Shown: positions 33,134 through 42,785, numbered from the stretch's first letter. The stretch: DNA of 52,890 bases from Oscillospiraceae bacterium (GCA_031253545.1 JAIRWH010000036.1:1-52890), one strand, 5' to 3'. Numbers and translations are program-made. The notes: generated by a model from the sequence alone, not told the origin.

Positions 33134-33441
33134 ACGGCGCACAACCTTTACCGTTATTTTCCGCGATGACCGATGATGAAGTGTAACACAAAAAGGCGCG
33201 GGCGCGCAAGGGGGGTTTCCGCTTGCAATCTGCGGGCTATTGCACAAGCGCGATACCACAAGGCAATTCCATTCCCGCCGCGTCCACAGGGAGTTACGGC
33301 CTCGCCGGGCTGCCCGCGGGCGCTCATGCGCGGCTGTCGCATACAAAAACGGACGCGCCGCGCAACATTTCGCCCCTTTCGGGCGTATATAGGGTATAGG
33401 CAGGTTTTTGACAAACCGCGCGTAAGACGGAGGTGAGGGAC
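33134..33441. other. Divergent intergenic region
   Basis: About 300 bp between the xylanase and the sigma-factor gene. It is GC-rich, with a short AT stretch ATATAGGGTATAGG at 33390-33403 and TTTTTGACAAACC at 33404-33416, but no promoter matches both boxes well. An ECF-type autoregulated promoter could be hidden here. No RNA gene or repeat was recognised. Confidence 0.5.
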
Positions 33442-33930
33442 ATGGCCGCACAATCCGGCCGGCCGGCGGATTGCACGGAGGAGTTTGTGCTGCGGCACGA
33501 AAACAGGGTATATCGCGCGGCGTACGCCGTAATGGGCAACAAGGCCGACGCGGAGGACGTTACGCAGGACGTGTTTCTCAAAGTGCTCCAAAAGCCCCCG
33601 CTGTTTCAATCGCCGGAGCATGAGGCCGCCTGGCTCGTGCGGGTGGCGGTCAACCTCTGCCGCTCCCGCCTGCGCGAGGCAAAGCGCGCCCGCGCCGCGC
33701 CGCTCACGGAAGACATCGCCGCGCCCGGCGCGGGCGGCACTTCCGAAGACCTCGCGGAAGCCCTGCGTTCGCTGCCGCGCATATACAGAGCGGCCGTGTA
33801 CCTCCACTACTACGCGGGGTATTCCACAAAAGAGGCGGCAAAGATGATGCACACCAAAGAATCCACGTTCAGAAGCCTGCTTTTCCGCGCCCGCTCCAAA
33901 CTAAAAGACTATTTGACGGAAGGTGAATGA
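33442..33930 (+). CDS. ECF-type RNA polymerase sigma factor
   Basis: A 162-residue sigma factor of the extracytoplasmic type. Region 2 is seen in YRAAYAVMGNKADAEDVTQDVFLKVL and AWLVRVAVNLCRSRLR, and region 4 in LRSLPRIYRAAVYLHYYAGYSTKEAAKMMH. CGGAGGTGAG precedes the ATG at 33442 by 5 nt, so the GTG at 33433 is not used. It overlaps the next gene by 4 nt, the usual coupling of a sigma factor to its anti-sigma protein. Confidence 0.92.
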   Translation: MAAQSGRPADCTEEFVLRHENRVYRAAYAVMGNKADAEDVTQDVFLKVLQKPPLFQSPEHEAAWLVRVAVNLCRSRLREAKRARAAPLTEDIAAPGAGGTSEDLAEALRSLPRIYRAAVYLHYYAGYSTKEAAKMMHTKESTFRSLLFRARSKLKDYLTEGE

Positions 33931-34748
33931 CTGTGAGCAAATACACAGATTACTTAGACGGCATCGCCGTGGATTCGCAAGCCCACGGGCGGATAATGAG
34001 CGCCCTGCGCGCTCCGCGCCGCGCGTGTGCGCGGCCGAAGGCCGTGTGGCTTTGGGCGGGTCTGCCCGCCTGCGCGGCGCTGATAGCGCTGGGCGTGTGC
34101 TTCGCTCCCGGCTTGCTCGGCACCCTCGCGCCCTCGCGCGTTCCCGGCGCTTCCCTCTTCCCCTCGTATACCCCCGGCGCGGCGGACTTTTCCCTATACG
34201 GGTTGCCCGTGGATAATTACAGCCTCACGGATATTCCCGGGGGCAATACGGCGGCAGACGCAGACCGTATATTGTTTAACAAATTGGCTCAGTTTGCGGG
34301 GCATAACCAAACTATGGTGGCCTTCGTGCGCGCTGCGGATACCGCGGCGTGGGAGGAAAAAGACGAATACGGCAACCGCCTGCGGCAGACCTCCCTCCTG
34401 TTGGTGCTGTCGGTGGTATGGTCACGCGACGGCGATGCCGCGCCGGGCGACACCCTTACCGTGGCGCAGAGCCTTTACGGCGGCTGCCTCGGCGACGAAA
34501 AGACCAATATGCTCCGCAAGGGCGGCGTATATCTGCTGCCGCTGGTTCGTTCCGACGGGCAATGGTATGTGATGTGCGACCTCGACGTGCTCTTCGAGGT
34601 GGACGAACACGGGCGCGTATGGTCGCATTCCGACCCGAAAAGCGGCCTGTACGAAGACTTCACCCGCTTCGATGGCAAAAATGCCTCCGAGCTCGCGCAA
34701 GCGATTACCGACATGATGCGCGACCCGGACTATGAAAAGTACGGCTGA
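33927..34748 (+). CDS. Membrane-anchored putative anti-sigma factor
   Basis: A 273-residue protein. The cytosolic N terminus of about 40 residues (YTDYLDGIAVDSQAHGRIMS) is followed by one membrane segment (about 41-63) and an external domain of about 200 residues with no recognised fold. Position, ATGA overlap and topology, shared with the pair at 50731-52637, identify it as the likely partner holding the sigma factor until an outside signal arrives. It has no zinc-type HxxxCxxC motif. Confidence 0.7.
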   Translation: MTVSKYTDYLDGIAVDSQAHGRIMSALRAPRRACARPKAVWLWAGLPACAALIALGVCFAPGLLGTLAPSRVPGASLFPSYTPGAADFSLYGLPVDNYSLTDIPGGNTAADADRILFNKLAQFAGHNQTMVAFVRAADTAAWEEKDEYGNRLRQTSLLLVLSVVWSRDGDAAPGDTLTVAQSLYGGCLGDEKTNMLRKGGVYLLPLVRSDGQWYVMCDLDVLFEVDEHGRVWSHSDPKSGLYEDFTRFDGKNASELAQAITDMMRDPDYEKYG

Positions 34749-34770
34749 GATAAGGGCGCTTGGCAAAAGA

Positions 34771-34800
34771 GGCGCAACGTCGGTTGCGCCCCTTTTGTTC
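34771..34800 (+). terminator. Rho-independent terminator
   Basis: GGCGCAAC (34771-34778) pairs with GTTGCGCC (34783-34790) across a 4-nt loop and is followed by CCTTTTGTTCTT. It is placed between the converging anti-sigma and fapA genes and may serve both directions because AAAAGA precedes it. Confidence 0.85.
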
Positions 34801-36225
34801 TTATTGCGCGGGGCGCATATGTATGCCGTCCTTGTCTCGGGTGAAACAGGTAAACTGCACGTCGGTGTTTATTTTCATGGTTTCGGAGCCGATGATGATA
34901 ACCACGCCGGGGTAGGCCGTGTTTTTCACCGTGACGTTGCCGTAACCGCTGGTCTGCAAGCGGCGGGCGATGTCTTCCTTTTCGGCGGCAAGGCCGGCGA
35001 GTTTATCGCGCGAATCGGCGATTGCCGCGAGCAATTTTTCCAATTCGGGTATCCGGGCGGGGGGTAAACGCCCTTGCTGGCGCAAGCCGAGCAACACGGC
35101 GGCAAGGCGTTCGGCGGAAGCAAGGGCGGCGGCGGCTTCTTTTTCCTCGTTGGGAATCTGCTTGTTGCGTATGGTGGCGCGTATGTCGTTGCCGGCCTCA
35201 AGGGTGGTCTCCGCCCCGGCAAGCCTTGCCCCCGCCACCAAACATTCGATATTGCGCCCTGCGGACACGCGGCCGCCGATGACCGCGCCGCGCCCGCCGG
35301 ATATAAAGACGGAGCCGCCGCAAGTAACGCTGCTGCCGAGGATTGTGCCGCTGTGGATGTTGTTCTCTGCGGAGGCCTTGCCTTGGTTGATGTATTTGCA
35401 ACGTATGTCGCCGCCCGCCGCAAGCTCGGAGCCGTCTTTGCCGTTGTAGCCGCCGGAGATGAGTATGGAGCCGCCGGCATAGATGGAGCCGCCCTCCACG
35501 GAGCCGCCCACATTCACGTTGCCGTCGGCCCTCACGGTAAAGCCCGTCTGCACGGAGCCGTTGATGTTGACATGACCTACGAAGGTAATATTGCCGGTGG
35601 AAACGTCCACGTCTTCCTTCACGGAAAACGCCGCAAGCACGGATACGCGCCCGCCCGTGTTGTCTACAAAGCCGTCTATGGCGGCGCACAGCTTGGACTT
35701 ATCCTCGTTGAGCGCGGTGCCTTTGCCGCCGACGAGCTTGGCGGGCTTCACGGCGCGCGGCTGCAAAACCGCGCCGCGCACATCGGAGCCGGGTGTGCCG
35801 GGCACAGGCGGGTGCAGGGTGCATAGCTCCGTGCCCACGCGCACGTTTTCTATATGCGTGAGGGATTTGTAGTCCACTGTGCCGTCTTCGCGCAGGGCGG
35901 GCTTTTTGTCTTTGGTGGCGGTAAAGTGCGTCTCTATCCAACCGTGCTTGCCTTCCAAAGGCGGTTTACCCGTGGCGATAAGCTCCAGGCTGTCGTAGAC
36001 GGGGGAAGTGACAAGCGAAATCAAACGCCCCTCGTCTATACCGTAGACAACGCCGGTTTTGGCAAGGGCGTTTTTCAGGTCTTCGAGCGTGATACGCTCA
36101 CCGCCGTGTTGGGGTGGTGTGATTTTCGCGTAGGCATTCATGCGGTCGGCGGAGAGAAACACCTCCGCAATCGCGTCTTCGGGCAAAGGCTCGTTTTGCT
36201 GGGTAATAACGTCCATACCATTCAC
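34801..36225 (-). CDS. fapA: FapA-family polymer-forming protein (DUF342)
   Basis: A 474-residue protein of the flagellar assembly protein A family. It has the N-terminal helical/ferredoxin-like part (AEVFLSADRMNAYAKITPP), then a right-handed beta-helix rich in short GGS/GN turns (VGHVNINGSVQTGFTVRADG, NVNVGGSVEGGSIYAGGSIL), and a C-terminal coiled coil (about 365-430, EKEAAAALASAERLAAVL). The family is cytoplasmic and often near chemotaxis or flagellar genes, though its exact role is unsettled. Here no flagellar gene is in view. Two close ATGs (36225 and 36216) are both possible starts. Confidence 0.88.
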   Translation of the reverse strand: MNGMDVITQQNEPLPEDAIAEVFLSADRMNAYAKITPPQHGGERITLEDLKNALAKTGVVYGIDEGRLISLVTSPVYDSLELIATGKPPLEGKHGWIETHFTATKDKKPALREDGTVDYKSLTHIENVRVGTELCTLHPPVPGTPGSDVRGAVLQPRAVKPAKLVGGKGTALNEDKSKLCAAIDGFVDNTGGRVSVLAAFSVKEDVDVSTGNITFVGHVNINGSVQTGFTVRADGNVNVGGSVEGGSIYAGGSILISGGYNGKDGSELAAGGDIRCKYINQGKASAENNIHSGTILGSSVTCGGSVFISGGRGAVIGGRVSAGRNIECLVAGARLAGAETTLEAGNDIRATIRNKQIPNEEKEAAAALASAERLAAVLLGLRQQGRLPPARIPELEKLLAAIADSRDKLAGLAAEKEDIARRLQTSGYGNVTVKNTAYPGVVIIIGSETMKINTDVQFTCFTRDKDGIHMRPAQ

Positions 36226-36249
36226 ACCCCTCGGTCGGATAGTAGCGCC

Positions 36250-37542
36250 CTAAGCGCCCGATATGGTGACTCCGGACACGCGCAGCCACGGCTGGCCGTA
36301 CATGCCGTTGGAGATAACGCAGGAGGAAACGCCTTGCACGGAGGAAAAAAGCGAAAGCAGATTGCCGGAAACCATCGTTTCGCACACGGGGCGCGAGACC
36401 GCGCCGCGCTCGATGAGGAAGCTGTTTTTTGCCACGCCGGAAAAGTCGCCGTTTTCGGCGGGGTTGCCGCCGGAAAAGCGCCCTACGAGCAGGCCGCGCT
36501 CCACGCTTTCCATAAGTTCGCCGCGCGTGAGGGTGCCGGGGAGCACACGGGCGTAGTCGCCTATGTTGCCCGCGCGGGGAAAGCCCGTTTTCTTTGAGCC
36601 GTAAAGCGAGAGCAAAAAGGTATTCAGCACCCCGCCGCCGAATATGGTGATGTCTTTGGCTCTGTAGCCGTCGGCGGTGATACGGTAGCCGCACACACCG
36701 GGCGCGGCGGGCTCGGAGACCACGGTGAGCGCCTCGCTTGCCACCTTTTGGCCGAGTTTGTCTTTGAGCGGCGAGGTACCGGCGATGAGCGCGCTGTCGG
36801 AAAGGAAAGTGGAAGCGTACATGGAAAGAAAATCGTCTAAGCAAGGGGGCGAGAGTATAATGTCTCCCGTAAACTTGCCGGGAAGGGGCGCGGCGTCTAA
36901 TTCGCGCACACTCTGCGCCACAAGCTCGCGCAGCCCCGCCTGCTCCATGAGCGGCAAGCCGAGGTCGAGCGAAAGCCCGCCCGCGCCGTTCATAGACGAG
37001 GAACGCCCGCCGCTGCGGGCCGTGAAGCCGAGGGAAAAGGCGTAATGCCCCTCGCGGCTGCGCAGGCGCACGCCGTTGGAGTTTTCAAGATATATATCCG
37101 ACGTGGTGAAAGACACGCTGCCCTCGGCGAGTATTTCCGGGTAATCGGCCCGCGCTTCGTCGAGGAACTCCGCAAGGCGGTTGTAAAGCAGCTCGTTATC
37201 GCACTCGGCCGGACCATGGTCGAAGCTGTCTTCGCCCGGCTCGACGGGGGATATATCGTTGGCATCGTCGCTCCGCGAGGAGAGCGCGGAGAGCGCGGCA
37301 TCTTTCGCGGCTTCGTCTATATCCCGCGACGAGAGGCTGTTTACGGTGAGGGAGCCCTTGCCGCCGCCGGCAATGGCGGTGAGCGTGGCGGAGGTGTTGT
37401 ATAAGGTGCGCATGAGGGTAATCTTGTTTTCCTGTATGTTAATCTCGCGTGTTTCTCCGCAACGGACGCGCGCTTGCGCCTTTTGCGCGCCGGAAACCGC
37501 CATGCCGCCAATGGCGCGGCTCGTGAGCTCATACACGGTCAC
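36250..37542 (-). CDS. pmbA: TldE/PmbA-family metalloprotease subunit
   Basis: A 430-residue partner of TldD. Visible blocks are RCGETREINIQENKITLMRT near the N terminus, TSDIYLENSNGVRLRSREGH, and the C-terminal VEPGEDSFDH and GGNPAENGDFSGVAKNSF segments. PmbA lacks the zinc site and needs TldD for activity. The GTG at 37542 overlaps the tldD stop as GTGA, so the two subunits are coupled. The pair degrades unfolded or ribosomally made peptides and matures some peptide antibiotics in other species. Confidence 0.9.
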   Translation of the reverse strand: MTVYELTSRAIGGMAVSGAQKAQARVRCGETREINIQENKITLMRTLYNTSATLTAIAGGGKGSLTVNSLSSRDIDEAAKDAALSALSSRSDDANDISPVEPGEDSFDHGPAECDNELLYNRLAEFLDEARADYPEILAEGSVSFTTSDIYLENSNGVRLRSREGHYAFSLGFTARSGGRSSSMNGAGGLSLDLGLPLMEQAGLRELVAQSVRELDAAPLPGKFTGDIILSPPCLDDFLSMYASTFLSDSALIAGTSPLKDKLGQKVASEALTVVSEPAAPGVCGYRITADGYRAKDITIFGGGVLNTFLLSLYGSKKTGFPRAGNIGDYARVLPGTLTRGELMESVERGLLVGRFSGGNPAENGDFSGVAKNSFLIERGAVSRPVCETMVSGNLLSLFSSVQGVSSCVISNGMYGQPWLRVSGVTISGA

Positions 37543-38921
37543 ACACCCCCCACGTTGAGTTTGCAGAGTATGGCCGGGCCGCCCATGCCCACGGACATGG
37601 GTTGTTTCTTGCCGCAAAAGCCGGAAGAAACCCATGTGAGGTCATCGGAAACGGCGGACACGGTCTTTAACATGTCAAACGCCACGCCGGAGACGGTGGT
37701 GCCGAGTATGGGGCGCGAGAGCCTGCCTTTTTTAATCTCGTAGCCCATCTCCACGCCGAACATAAACTCGCCCGTGCTGTCCGCCTGACCGTTGGACGGG
37801 TGGGAGAGCAGGTAGCCGTCTTCCACGGAGGCAATCATATCGGAAAGGGGGCTTTTGCCGGGGTGTATGCAGGTGTTGCGCATGCGTATGAGCGGCTCGT
37901 CGGAGAAGGCGAAGGCGCGGGCGTTGCCGAGCGGCTCGGCTTCGAGTTTGCAGGCGGTGTCGCGGTTATGCATATATCCCGTGAGCACGCCGTCTTTTAT
38001 CAGCTCCGCGTCGCGCGCGAGCACCCCTTCGTCGTCGGCGTAGACGGGCACGGGGCACACCTGCCCGAAGGCCGTGTGGGCAAAGTCGGTCATGGATATG
38101 AGGGGCGAAGCCACCGGGCGGCCGAGCAACCCCGCCGCCACGGAGCCGCCGAGCACGATGTCGGCCTCCACGGTGTGACCCACGGCTTCGTGGGCGAGTA
38201 TGCCGGCAAGGTCGGGCGAGAGTATGCACTCTTTCAGCCCCGCGTCAGGGCGCACGCCCCGGCTTTTTTCGGTCACGGTGTTGTAATGGAGGTCAATGGG
38301 TTCGTAAAAGGCTTCGGGGGCGGAGAAGAAGTCTTCGTACGCGCCGAGGCCGCCGATGGTGGGCGCCATAAGTTCCACGGGCTGCCCGTCTTTCTCCGCC
38401 GTCATCCATACGTATAAGTGACAGCGCGGCACAAGCGTGTGGCTGTCCGCGCCGTCGGAGGTGACGATGTGCTTTTCGGTGTCTATGGCGGAAAGGGCGA
38501 GTGTGCGGCTTTGCAGCAAGGGATATTTATTTGCGATATACGCGTCAAGGGAGAGCAAAAAGTCGAGCTTTTCCTTTTGGGTGGCGGGCGGCTTGCCGCT
38601 CGCGTGGCTGCGGCAAAGCGCGGCGCTTTCCGCGGGAGCCGCGGACGGCGGGAGCGGGAGACGGCGCGCGAGGAAGGAGGCGTTGTCGGACGCGGCGGCG
38701 GCAACCGCCCGTATGCCCTCGGCGGAGATGTCCGGCGAGGAGGCTTGCCCCCACGAGCCGCCGCAAAACGCCCCGGCGCACACGCCGCCGCTCACGGAGG
38801 CGGTGTTGCGGGTAATGTTGCCCTTCACGCAGGTAACGGCCCACTGCCGGTTTTCGTGAAGGCGCAGTAAGAAGTGCCCGGGCATGAGCCCCCGCGCGGA
38901 ACGGAGAAGCGAAAGGTCCAT
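37539..38921 (-). CDS. tldD: TldD-family zinc metalloprotease
   Basis: A 460-residue subunit with the zinc motif LAHEAVGHTVEAD (HExxxH) and the later NTCIHPGKSPLSDMI block. The ATG at 38921 (MDLSLLRSARG) follows AAAGGAC; the frame upstream begins inside the intergenic gap. It starts 18 bp after the ireB stop and heads a coupled tldD-pmbA pair. Confidence 0.92.
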   Translation of the reverse strand: MDLSLLRSARGLMPGHFLLRLHENRQWAVTCVKGNITRNTASVSGGVCAGAFCGGSWGQASSPDISAEGIRAVAAAASDNASFLARRLPLPPSAAPAESAALCRSHASGKPPATQKEKLDFLLSLDAYIANKYPLLQSRTLALSAIDTEKHIVTSDGADSHTLVPRCHLYVWMTAEKDGQPVELMAPTIGGLGAYEDFFSAPEAFYEPIDLHYNTVTEKSRGVRPDAGLKECILSPDLAGILAHEAVGHTVEADIVLGGSVAAGLLGRPVASPLISMTDFAHTAFGQVCPVPVYADDEGVLARDAELIKDGVLTGYMHNRDTACKLEAEPLGNARAFAFSDEPLIRMRNTCIHPGKSPLSDMIASVEDGYLLSHPSNGQADSTGEFMFGVEMGYEIKKGRLSRPILGTTVSGVAFDMLKTVSAVSDDLTWVSSGFCGKKQPMSVGMGGPAILCKLNVGGV

Positions 38922-38938
38922 GCCGTCAGTCCTTTCGG

Positions 38939-39208
38939 TCAATTAGTGAGGTAGAACTTCACAAGCTCTTGCAGCAGCTCGTCGCGGTCTAAGCGGCGGA
39001 TAAGCCCGCGAGCGTTTTGGTGGTTGGTGATATATGTGGGGTCTTCGCTGAGGAGGTAGCCCACTATCTGGCTGATGGGGTTGTAGCCCTTTTCCCGGAG
39101 CGCGGCATATACGAGCGAGAGGACTTCGCGCATTTCCTGCTCCCGCTCCCGCGATATGGAAAACCGTCTGGTGTGGTCCACGGCGCGCCGCCCCCTTCGT
39201 TTCGGCAT
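38939..39208 (-). CDS. ireB: IreB-family regulatory phosphoprotein (UPF0297)
   Basis: An 89-residue Firmicutes-specific protein. The core [39 protein letters not shown] and [19 protein letters not shown] are diagnostic. In enterococci it is phosphorylated on N-terminal threonines by the PASTA kinase IreK and affects cephalosporin resistance and cell-wall control; here the N terminus DHTRRFSIS holds a candidate Thr and Ser. The usual ruvX/yrrK neighbour is absent; instead tldD follows. Confidence 0.93.
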   Translation of the reverse strand: MPKRRGRRAVDHTRRFSISREREQEMREVLSLVYAALREKGYNPISQIVGYLLSEDPTYITNHQNARGLIRRLDRDELLQELVKFYLTN

Positions 39209-39249
39209 CGGGCGGCAAACCTCGCCGCGCGATGCCCGCCCGTCAGTAT

Positions 39250-39278
39250 ATTATAACCTTTTTACGCCCTCAGCACAA
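39250..39278 (-). promoter_or_regulatory. Putative promoter of ireB-tldD-pmbA-fapA
   Basis: Minus-strand TTGTGC (39278-39273), 17-bp spacer, TATAAT (39255-39250), about 40 bp before ireB. The -35 box overlaps the 3' end of pheT. Confidence 0.5.
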
Positions 39279-41619
39279 TACCCAATTCCTTGTCCAGCGC
39301 GGCGAGTATGGCGGCGACGGCCGCGTCCGCGTCCGCGTCGGTGAGCGTGCGGTTTTCGGCGCGAAACATGAGCGAAAAGGCAAGGCTCTTCTTGCCTTCG
39401 GGAATACCCGCGCCCTTATATACGTCAAAGAAAACGCAGCTTTCCAATATTTGCCCGCCGTTTTGCGCGATAACGCGCTCGACATCCGCGCAGAGGGCGG
39501 CATCGTCGGCCACCAGCGCAAGGTCGCGCAGCAGCGCGGGGTAGCGCGGGGTGGCGCGAAAGCGCGGCTCCGGCCGCGAGGCGGCAAGCAAGCCCTCAAA
39601 CGAAAGCTCGCACGCGCACACGCCTTCGGCCACCTCGCGGCGCAGCTGACCCAATGTGCCGATATGGCGCTCTCCGGCGTACACGTCGGCGCAGCGTCCG
39701 GGGTGAAAGGCGTAATGGGCGCTCTGCGGCTCAAAGCGCGCGTCTTGCGCGTTGAACGCCGAAAGCAGCGCCTCCGTGTGGCCTTTGAGGCAATAGAAGT
39801 CGTAGTCCTTGCCGTAGCCGCCGAACACGGCGGTCTCCCGTTCGGCGGGCAGGGCGTCGTCGCGCGGGTGATATGTCACGGCAAGCTCGTAGAGCAGGGC
39901 GCGCTCGTTGCGCAGGTCGCGGTTACGCCGCAACGAGCGCAAAAGCGAGGGCAGCGCCGTGGTGCGCATGAGTGACGTTTCCTCGCCCATCGGGTTGGAG
40001 ATACGCAAGGCGCGGCGGAGCGGGTGGTCGGGCGGCATTGCGAGCGCGTCGAGGTCGCCATGCCCGGCGAAGGAATATGTGAGCATTTCCGAATAGCCCG
40101 CCGCCCTGAGCAGCGCGCCCGCGCGGGCGCGCGACGCTTGCAGGGGCGTGATTGCGCCGGAAACCCTTGGGGCGGGCAGCGCGGAGGGTATGTTTTCGTA
40201 GCCGTACAGGCGAGCCACTTCCTCGGAAAGGTCCTCCCATATACGCAGGTCGGAGCGGTGGGAGGGTATGGCGGCTTCGCCGCCTTGCACCTCGCAGCCT
40301 ATCGCCGTAAGGCAACGCGCCATGTCCGCGTCGGGAATATCCGTGCCCAAGCGGGCGTTGATTGCCGCGCAGTCAAACGCCACGCTCACCTTTTCACGCC
40401 GCACGGGCCACACGTCCGTCTCGCGCGCGTCGGGTTCGCCCGCCCCGAGCAGGGCGATAAGCTCACAGGCGCGGGCATCCGCCTCGGAGGTCATGCGAGC
40501 GTCTAAACCCTTCTCAAAACGCGAGGAAGCGTCTGTGCGCATATTGAGCGCAAGAGCCGTGGAGCGGACGCTTGACCCCCGGAAACAGGCGGCTTCCAGC
40601 AATATGGTCTTCGTGGCTTCGGTAATCTCGCTGCCCTCGCCGCCCATCACGCCCGCCACGGCCACGGGGGAGGTATCGTCGGCTATGACGAGCATATCCT
40701 CCGTGAGCAGGCGCGTTTGGCCGTCCAACGTGCGCAGCGCCTCCCCGGCCTTCGCGCGGCGCACGACCACGCGCCCGCCGGAGAGCAGCGGGTAATCGAA
40801 GGCGTGGAGCGGCTGACCATATTCGAGCATCACGAAGTTTGTCACGTCCACGATGTTTGATATGGGGCGTTGCCCCGCCGTGCGCAGCAGGCGGCGCAAC
40901 CAGCGGGGCGAGGGCGCGACCTTGACGTCGCGCACAAGGCGGGCGGTATACCGCTCGCACAGGTCGGGCGCTTCTATGGTCACAAGCGCCCCGGGCGCGC
41001 TTTCGGGGGCCGGCGGCGGGCACGGCAGACGCAGCGGCAAGCCGAACACGGCCGCGCTCTCACGGGCAAGCCCCCGCACAGACAGGCAGTCGGGGCGGTT
41101 ATTGGTAATCTCAAACTCCACCCGCGTGTCGGAGAGCTCCAGCGCGTCTTGTATGGGTTCGCCCGGCGTCATGGCGCGACCCTCCGGGTCTATGAGCAGT
41201 ATGCCGTCGGGGTCGGCGGTCGGTTCGTCGTGGGCGGTGAGGTCAAGCTCGGCAATCGAGCAGAGCATGCCGTCGGACAATACGCCGCGCAGTTTGCCCG
41301 CCTTTATGGTTTTGCCGCCGGGAAGCACAGAGCCGTGCATGGCCACGGGCACCCACGCGCCCGGCACAACATTGACGGCGGCGGTGACGACCTGCGTGGG
41401 TTCGCCCCGCCCCGTGTCCACGCGCGCGATAAACAGCCTGTCGGCGTTGGGGTGGGTCTCCACGCTTATAACCTTCCCCACGAGCACGTTCTCTATGGAT
41501 TCGTCCATGCGTTGTACGGACTCGACCTTGGAGCCGCTCATGGTCATGGCGGCGGCGTATTCGCGCGCGGAGCAGGGCGGAGCCACGAAACGGGAAAGCC
41601 AGTTCATAGACAGCTTCAT
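39262..41619 (-). CDS. pheT: Phenylalanyl-tRNA synthetase beta subunit
   Basis: A 785-residue subunit of the alpha2-beta2 enzyme that charges tRNA-Phe. It begins MKLSMNWLSRFVAPP, has the tRNA-binding EMAP-like domain (VLVGKVISVETHPNADRLFI), B3/B4 editing domain (VEFEITNNRPDCLSVRGLAR), B5 (YGYENIPSALPAP region) and a C-terminal ferredoxin-fold anticodon-binding domain (RFRATPRYPALLRDLALV). Its ATG overlaps the pheS stop as ATGA. Confidence 0.97.
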   Translation of the reverse strand: MKLSMNWLSRFVAPPCSAREYAAAMTMSGSKVESVQRMDESIENVLVGKVISVETHPNADRLFIARVDTGRGEPTQVVTAAVNVVPGAWVPVAMHGSVLPGGKTIKAGKLRGVLSDGMLCSIAELDLTAHDEPTADPDGILLIDPEGRAMTPGEPIQDALELSDTRVEFEITNNRPDCLSVRGLARESAAVFGLPLRLPCPPPAPESAPGALVTIEAPDLCERYTARLVRDVKVAPSPRWLRRLLRTAGQRPISNIVDVTNFVMLEYGQPLHAFDYPLLSGGRVVVRRAKAGEALRTLDGQTRLLTEDMLVIADDTSPVAVAGVMGGEGSEITEATKTILLEAACFRGSSVRSTALALNMRTDASSRFEKGLDARMTSEADARACELIALLGAGEPDARETDVWPVRREKVSVAFDCAAINARLGTDIPDADMARCLTAIGCEVQGGEAAIPSHRSDLRIWEDLSEEVARLYGYENIPSALPAPRVSGAITPLQASRARAGALLRAAGYSEMLTYSFAGHGDLDALAMPPDHPLRRALRISNPMGEETSLMRTTALPSLLRSLRRNRDLRNERALLYELAVTYHPRDDALPAERETAVFGGYGKDYDFYCLKGHTEALLSAFNAQDARFEPQSAHYAFHPGRCADVYAGERHIGTLGQLRREVAEGVCACELSFEGLLAASRPEPRFRATPRYPALLRDLALVADDAALCADVERVIAQNGGQILESCVFFDVYKGAGIPEGKKSLAFSLMFRAENRTLTDADADAAVAAILAALDKELGIVLRA

Positions 41620-42656
41620 GGCCTTGACCCTCCCATGTCGAATTGCAGCAGAAAACGCATGTCGTTTTCAAAGAGCAAACGCATATCGGGTATCTCAAAG
41701 CGCATCATGGTCAGCCGCTCCAAACCCACGCCAAAGGCGAAGCCGGAATAGCGCTGCGGGTCTATGCCGCAAACGCGCAGCACCCGCGGGTGCACCATGC
41801 CCGCGCCGAGCAGCTCGATGTAGCCTTCGTTGCCGCACATGCGGCACCCTTTTCCCCCGCAGGCAAAGCAGAGCAAGTCCACCTCGGCGCTCGGCTCCGT
41901 GTAGGGGAAATGGTGCGGGCGGAAACGCAGGCGCGCCCGCGGACCGAATATGCGGCGCATGAGCTCCTCCAAGGTGCCTTTAAGGTGACCCATGGTAATG
42001 CCTTCGTCCACCACAAGACCCTCGATTTGGTGAAACAGCGGCGAATGGGTGGCATCGGTCTCGTCTTTGCGGTATGTCTTGCCCGGCGATATAACGCGGA
42101 TGGGCGGCTTTTGCCGCTCCATTGTGCGTATCTGCACGGAGCTGGTCTGTGTGCGGAGTATGGTGCGGCAATCGAAATAGAAGGTGTCGCGTTCGTCGCG
42201 CGCGGGGTGGTGCTCGTCGTGGTTGAGCGCGTCGAAGCAATAGTAGGTGGTCTCCACCTCCGGCCCCTCCGCCACGGAATAGCCCATGCCGAGGAAAACC
42301 TCCTTCACCTCGTCGAGCACGATGCTCATGGGGTGCCGCCTGCCGAAACGCGGGTTTTTGCCCGGCAACGTCACGTCGAGGCGCTCGGCAAGCAGCTTTT
42401 CCTGCTCGGCCCTCGCGGTGAGCGCGGCGCTCTTTTCGGCGAAGGCGGCCTCCAGGGCGGCGCGCGCCGCATGGATAAGCGCGCCGGCGGCCGGGCGTTC
42501 ACCCTCCGGCAGCGCGCCGAGCCGGCGCGTGAAAACCGCGAGCTCGCCCTTTTTACCCAGAAAAGTCACGCGCGCGTCTTCCAACGCGCGCGGCGAATCG
42601 GCCGCGTCAATGCGCTCCTTCGCCGAGAGGCGCATGGCGTGCAGTTCTTCTTTCAT
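41616..42656 (-). CDS. pheS: Phenylalanyl-tRNA synthetase alpha subunit
   Basis: A 346-residue catalytic subunit. The N-terminal coiled coil is followed by class II motif 1 (HPMSIVLDEVKEVFLGMGY), DERDTFYF and TSSVQIRTME, motif 2 (RVISPGKTYRKDETDATHSP) and motif 3 (GFAFGVGLERLTMMR). A CFACGGKGCRMCGNEG zinc-like knuckle is present, as in many Firmicutes. The ATG at 42656 follows GGAAG. Confidence 0.97.
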   Translation of the reverse strand: MKEELHAMRLSAKERIDAADSPRALEDARVTFLGKKGELAVFTRRLGALPEGERPAAGALIHAARAALEAAFAEKSAALTARAEQEKLLAERLDVTLPGKNPRFGRRHPMSIVLDEVKEVFLGMGYSVAEGPEVETTYYCFDALNHDEHHPARDERDTFYFDCRTILRTQTSSVQIRTMERQKPPIRVISPGKTYRKDETDATHSPLFHQIEGLVVDEGITMGHLKGTLEELMRRIFGPRARLRFRPHHFPYTEPSAEVDLLCFACGGKGCRMCGNEGYIELLGAGMVHPRVLRVCGIDPQRYSGFAFGVGLERLTMMRFEIPDMRLLFENDMRFLLQFDMGGSRP

Positions 42657-42755
42657 ACATCTTCCTTCTCGCGTAAAGTTTTGCCGTTTCGGAAATGAAC
42701 GGCGGGGGAGAGGCGTATTCCCGTCCGAATCGCAACTGTTTGCTGCCCGGGTAAT

Positions 42756-42785
42756 AGTATATATCCGCGTATGGGGTTATGTCAA
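42756..42785 (-). promoter_or_regulatory. Promoter of pheST
   Basis: Minus-strand TTGACA (42785-42780), 18-bp spacer, TATACT (42761-42756), about 100 bp before pheS. The leader of about 95 nt contains no T-box consensus. Confidence 0.7.

Noticed and set aside
31955..33169. Long plus-strand frame opposite the xylanase
   Set aside because: Arg/Gly-rich translation without family features; the minus strand has an intact GH10 enzyme with signal peptide and both catalytic Glu.
35074..35826. Plus-strand frame opposite fapA
   Set aside because: Ala/Gly-rich antisense shadow with no start context; FapA motifs are clear on the other strand.
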